DNA of 35,500 bases. It comes from Candidatus Symbiothrix sp. (GTDB taxonomy: Bacteria; Bacteroidota; Bacteroidia; Bacteroidales; Azobacteroidaceae). The notes under the pieces were generated by a model. That model was not told the DNA's origin, ran no database searches, and worked only from the letters and a program-made list of their open reading frames with translations. The translations under genes and the position numbers were made by a program. Of this stretch, positions 31,650 through 35,500 are shown one piece after another (the first letter of the stretch is position 1; every line of letters begins with the position of its first letter). Where the stretch lies: NCBI GenBank assembly GCA_031290435.1, contig JAITNQ010000074.1:1-35500 (forward strand). Reading direction: 5' to 3'.

Positions 31650-33563
31650 TTATTCTTTTTCGAAATGGTATCTCACAAATAACTCCATTGCCTGGTATTC
31701 GGCCATCCCTAATTTGTCATACCGTACTGCGGTAGCGATATTGCGCTCTTCGGCGCGTTGCCAGAACTCACGCGGGTCGGTACCGGGAAATAAAGGCCGG
31801 TCTTTTTGCGATTGGTGTTTGAATATCGCCATCCGTTTGGTACGGCTTTCTTCCGGACTCAAGGGTACGGCCATGTCCACTTCAGCGATGTCCCATTCCT
31901 GCCATGCACCACGGTACAACCACAGCCGGCAATCTTTTATCCACTCTTCTTGTTTCACTTGCTTCAGCGCTTCCAGAATAGCAATAAAGCACACGCGATG
32001 CGTGCCGTGCGGGTCGGACAAATCGCCTGCGGCAAAGATTTGATGCGGCTTCACTTTGCGGAGTAAATCTACAATAATCCTGACGTCTTCCGTTCCAATC
32101 GGTTTTTTCTTTACCGTTCCCGTTTCATAAAAAGGCAGGTTTAGAAAATGTACCCTGTCTTCCGGGATACGCAGATACCGGCAGGCCGCTTTGGCCTCTC
32201 CTTGACGGATAGCTGTTTTTGCGGCTGCAATTTGAGGAAGGTCTATCTGGCCGGGACGTTTCTGACCGAAAAATTGTAAGGTATTCCGGTAAGCGTCTTG
32301 CGCTTTCCGTGTATCCCATTCATAATGTGGTGCAATATCCCGGACAAAATCTAAGAAACGGGTCACTTCATCATCAAAAACCGCAATGTTTCCGGAAGTC
32401 TGATAAGCGAGATGCACTTCATGTCCGTGCTCGGAAAGCCGGGCCAGCGTACCTCCCATCGAAATTACGTCATCGTCCGGATGCGGACTGAAAACGATTA
32501 CGCGTTTGGGATAAGGATAGGCGCGTTCGGGACGGGTAGTGTCGTCGGCGTCGGGCTTACCTCCGGGCCAGCCGGTGATGGTATGTTGTAAATCGTTAAA
32601 GACTTTTATATTGATTTTATTTGCCGGGCCTGTTTCGGAAATCAACTCTCCCAAACCGTTGTCGTTGTAGTCCCGTTCAGTCAGTTTCAAAATAGGTTTG
32701 TCTAATTTTTCACTCAGCCAGAATACAGCTCTCCGGATAGATTTGTTCGACCAACGGACGGAACCGGTGAGCCAAGGCGTTTTTATGCGCGTCAGATTTG
32801 CGGCGGCAGCTGAGTCGAAAACAAACGAAGCGTTCGGGTGTTTTTGCAGAACCGAAGCCGGCAACATTTCCGTAACCGGGCCTTCCACCATCTTTTGTAC
32901 CGTTTTGGATTTGCCTTCTCCCCATGCCATGACGATAATCCGCCGGGCTTCCATAATGGTTTCAATACCCATGGTGACACAGAGATCCGGCACATTTTCT
33001 TCCCCGAAGAAATTGCTGGCTGCACTCATCCGGGTAGAATAATCCAGCGTAATCAGGCGGGTTCTCGAATTAAACATGGAACCCGGTTCGTTGGCGCCTA
33101 TCTGTCCGCGACTGTCCAATCCCAACAATTGCAAATCAATTCCGCCGAAATTTTTGATTGTCTTTTCGTAATCCCGGCAAAAGTCGGCTATATCCGTCTT
33201 CTTTAAATCACCGGGAATCAAATGGATATTTTCCGGAAGAATATCTATGTCAGAGAATAAATATTCGTACAAATACTTGTAATGACTTTGCAGTTCGTCT
33301 TTGGCAAGCGGATAATATTCATCAATATTGAAAACGATTACATTTTTGAAACTAAGACCTTCGTCTTTATGTAAACGCACCAATTGCTCATAAACGCCTA
33401 CTACCGTAGAACCGGCAACGAGTCCCAATACACACATTTCATTTTTTGCCGCTTTCTCCCGAATAAGGGAAGCGACTTGTTTAGCCACCAAATCGGATGC
33501 GGTTTCAGCATCCGTAAAAATCGATACGGGCACTTTTTCGTATCTTTTTTCAAAGTTGTTCAT
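31650..33563 (-). CDS. Fusion: N-terminal glucosamine-6-phosphate deaminase (NagB)-like + C-terminal PIG-L/LmbE-type deacetylase
   Basis: NagB-like VIVFNIDEYYPL, GANEPGSMFNSRTR; PIG-L motif VFSPHPDDDVISMGGTLARL and DLSDPHGTHR. Confidence 0.92.
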   Translation of the reverse strand: MNNFEKRYEKVPVSIFTDAETASDLVAKQVASLIREKAAKNEMCVLGLVAGSTVVGVYEQLVRLHKDEGLSFKNVIVFNIDEYYPLAKDELQSHYKYLYEYLFSDIDILPENIHLIPGDLKKTDIADFCRDYEKTIKNFGGIDLQLLGLDSRGQIGANEPGSMFNSRTRLITLDYSTRMSAASNFFGEENVPDLCVTMGIETIMEARRIIVMAWGEGKSKTVQKMVEGPVTEMLPASVLQKHPNASFVFDSAAAANLTRIKTPWLTGSVRWSNKSIRRAVFWLSEKLDKPILKLTERDYNDNGLGELISETGPANKINIKVFNDLQHTITGWPGGKPDADDTTRPERAYPYPKRVIVFSPHPDDDVISMGGTLARLSEHGHEVHLAYQTSGNIAVFDDEVTRFLDFVRDIAPHYEWDTRKAQDAYRNTLQFFGQKRPGQIDLPQIAAAKTAIRQGEAKAACRYLRIPEDRVHFLNLPFYETGTVKKKPIGTEDVRIIVDLLRKVKPHQIFAAGDLSDPHGTHRVCFIAILEALKQVKQEEWIKDCRLWLYRGAWQEWDIAEVDMAVPLSPEESRTKRMAIFKHQSQKDRPLFPGTDPREFWQRAEERNIATAVRYDKLGMAEYQAMELFVRYHFEKE

Positions 33564-33602
33564 TAGAATTTGTTTTTTTGTTTATGCTTGGCTTTAGCCG
33601 TA

Positions 33603-33610
33603 CAAAGGTA
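33603..33610 (-). promoter_or_regulatory. -7 element TAccTTTG for the NagB-like/PIG-L gene
   Basis: CAAAGGTA on + strand, 40 nt upstream of ATG. Confidence 0.55.
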
Positions 33611-33646
33611 ATGATTATTTTTTTATCGGCGTAATAAACCGGCGCA

Positions 33647-35500
33647 TCAACCTATTATTTCAGGTTTTTTATCTAAATCGGCATACAAAGAATTTTGACT
33701 GATAAATTCCGGAACAATTTCTTTCATTATTTTCACAACCTCCGTTTGCCTGCAAATGGATGCCGCATCTATTATTCTTTTGATCGCTGTATTCACTGTC
33801 TCAAAATCGCGATCTTCGGATTTTCCGATCATGATTTTCTTATTATTGGTCGGTTTTGTATTTTCTTTGTCGTACAACAATTCTTCATACAGTTTTTCTC
33901 CCGGACGGAGGCCGCTGTAAACGATATCAATATCTTTATAAGGCTCCAGACCGGATAGCCGGATCATTTCTTCCGCCATATTTTTGATTTTGACGGGTTC
34001 TCCCATGTCAAACACAAAGATTTCCCCTCCTTTTCCCATACTGCCTGCTTCCAATACCAAGCTACAGGCTTCCTGAACGGTCATAAAATAGCGGATAATG
34101 TCGGGATGCGTTACCGTAATCGGGCCTCCTCGCGCTATTTGTTGTGTAAAACGGGGAATGACCGATCCGTTTGAACCCAATACATTGCCGAAACGGGTGA
34201 TAATAAACCGGGTTTCAGTCCTTTCTCTATCCTTTTCTTTCGTTTGCTGCTGTTTCGCTAAAGTCTGGACATAAATTTCGGCTATCCGTTTCGAAGCGCC
34301 CATCACATTGCTCGGATTGACCGCTTTGTCTGTCGATATCATGACAAAACATTCCGCTTTGTAGTTCAATGCCAGACTCGACATAATTTTGGAACCCAAC
34401 ACATTGGACAAAATAGCTTCGCAGGGGTGATTTTCCATCAGTGGGACATGTTTGTAAGCCGCCGCATGATAAATATAGTGAGGACGAAAAGATTTGACAA
34501 TAAATTTCATCTTGTCATAATTCCTCACATCACAGACAGATAAATGAAATTTCAAATCCGGATAAGTATCCGCCAATTCCAGACCCAACTGATGAAGCGG
34601 GCTTTCTGCCATATCGCAAAGCACCAATAAGCCTACCTTAAAATTACTCAATTGCCGCACAATTCCACTCCCTATCGAGCCGGCAGCGCCTGTTATCATG
34701 ACGGTTTTGCCTTGCAGGGTTTGCCCTATAGACTCCATATTGATCTGGAGGGGAACCCGCCCCAATAAATCTTTTATATCTACCTTGATGATTTTATTTT
34801 CCCTGTTGTCCGAATTGATCCAATTGCTTATTGACGGCGCCGCAAGTAAATCTATATTATTTTGCAAACAAATTTCGGCCAAGTTTCTTTTTTCTTCCTG
34901 CTCTATTCCCTCAAAATTAATTAACAGGGCTTTTATCTGTGAAAAAGCATCGATCCGGTTAAATACATCGCTTGCCTTGTATATCGGCAATCCGATGATT
35001 TTCTGGTCCGATACGGACGATTCCGGCGAAATAAAACCTGCAACATAATAGGGTAGTTTTTTATCGGCTATAATCATCTCTGCTATACTTATCTGAGACA
35101 AATCTATTCCGTAAATGAGGATTTGTATGCGCTTTCTCTCAATTTGCCGGTAGGTTGTTGCGGAATCAAACACCAGGCGAATCGTCATCCGGAAACAGAA
35201 AATAGCGAAAAAAGCCATTATAAAATTGAAGAAACAGATCGTGAACGAGAGTGTAAACTCTTCGTGAACAGTGTAAAGCAATGCTTCACTTCCTATCAAC
35301 AGGACATTGGCTAAGAACAGGGATAAGAAAATGCGCATCCCGTCTTTGATCGTTGTATAGCGTAAAATATTAGAATACGTTCTGAACAATAAAAAAAAGA
35401 TACCGCTGAGGGCAATACACAAGCCCAATTTGTATAAAAAGAAGTAGAGGTTTATCGGAACGGAAGCAATGGTGTAACACAGAAAAAAAGAGATAGCAAA
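33647..35500 (-). CDS. Membrane-anchored nucleoside-diphosphate-sugar epimerase/4,6-dehydratase (CapD/WbpM/FlaA1-like), 5' end outside window
   Basis: KTVMITGAAGSIGSGIVRQL; FVMISTDKAVNPSNVMGASKR; frame stays open upstream of the TTG at 35428 to 35500 (FAISFFLCYTIASVPINLYFFLYKLGLCIALSG), so the N-terminus is truncated by the window edge. Confidence 0.93.
   Translation of the reverse strand, partial: FAISFFLCYTIASVPINLYFFLYKLGLCIALSGIFFLLFRTYSNILRYTTIKDGMRIFLSLFLANVLLIGSEALLYTVHEEFTLSFTICFFNFIMAFFAIFCFRMTIRLVFDSATTYRQIERKRIQILIYGIDLSQISIAEMIIADKKLPYYVAGFISPESSVSDQKIIGLPIYKASDVFNRIDAFSQIKALLINFEGIEQEEKRNLAEICLQNNIDLLAAPSISNWINSDNRENKIIKVDIKDLLGRVPLQINMESIGQTLQGKTVMITGAAGSIGSGIVRQLSNFKVGLLVLCDMAESPLHQLGLELADTYPDLKFHLSVCDVRNYDKMKFIVKSFRPHYIYHAAAYKHVPLMENHPCEAILSNVLGSKIMSSLALNYKAECFVMISTDKAVNPSNVMGASKRIAEIYVQTLAKQQQTKEKDRERTETRFIITRFGNVLGSNGSVIPRFTQQIARGGPITVTHPDIIRYFMTVQEACSLVLEAGSMGKGGEIFVFDMGEPVKIKNMAEEMIRLSGLEPYKDIDIVYSGLRPGEKLYEELLYDKENTKPTNNKKIMIGKSEDRDFETVNTAIKRIIDAASICRQTEVVKIMKEIVPEFISQNSLYADLDKKPEIIG

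Overview
Bacteroidetes (probably Bacteroidales) chromosomal window. Positions 1-15.4 kb carry the complete S10-spc-alpha ribosomal protein superoperon, rpsJ to rplQ, with secY, map, infA and rpoA. It includes rpmD and rpmJ, which the ORF track misses because they are short. The rest is mostly housekeeping or cell-surface genes: a C26 (PuuD-like)/M19 dipeptidase fusion, a DUF5686-type outer-membrane protein, an MBOAT + SGNH-like O-acylation pair, gyrB, a P1B-type metal ATPase, hpt-adk-obg, a secreted GH2 glycosidase, a NagB-like/PIG-L deacetylase fusion and a WbpM/CapD-type NDP-sugar dehydratase cut by the window edge. I see no phage, IS transposase, CRISPR, tRNA or rRNA, and no convincing novel defence-like or multi-gene system. 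The most interesting signals are: (i) a split of the spc operon between rpsN and rpsH by a 26-bp-arm hairpin, a new Bacteroidetes-type promoter and a structured, attenuator-like leader; (ii) several different palindromic or repetitive intergenic insertions in the r-protein operon; (iii) two enzyme fusions, one of which appears to have lost NagB catalytic residues. All assignments come from reading the sequence and recalling families; no database search was run.
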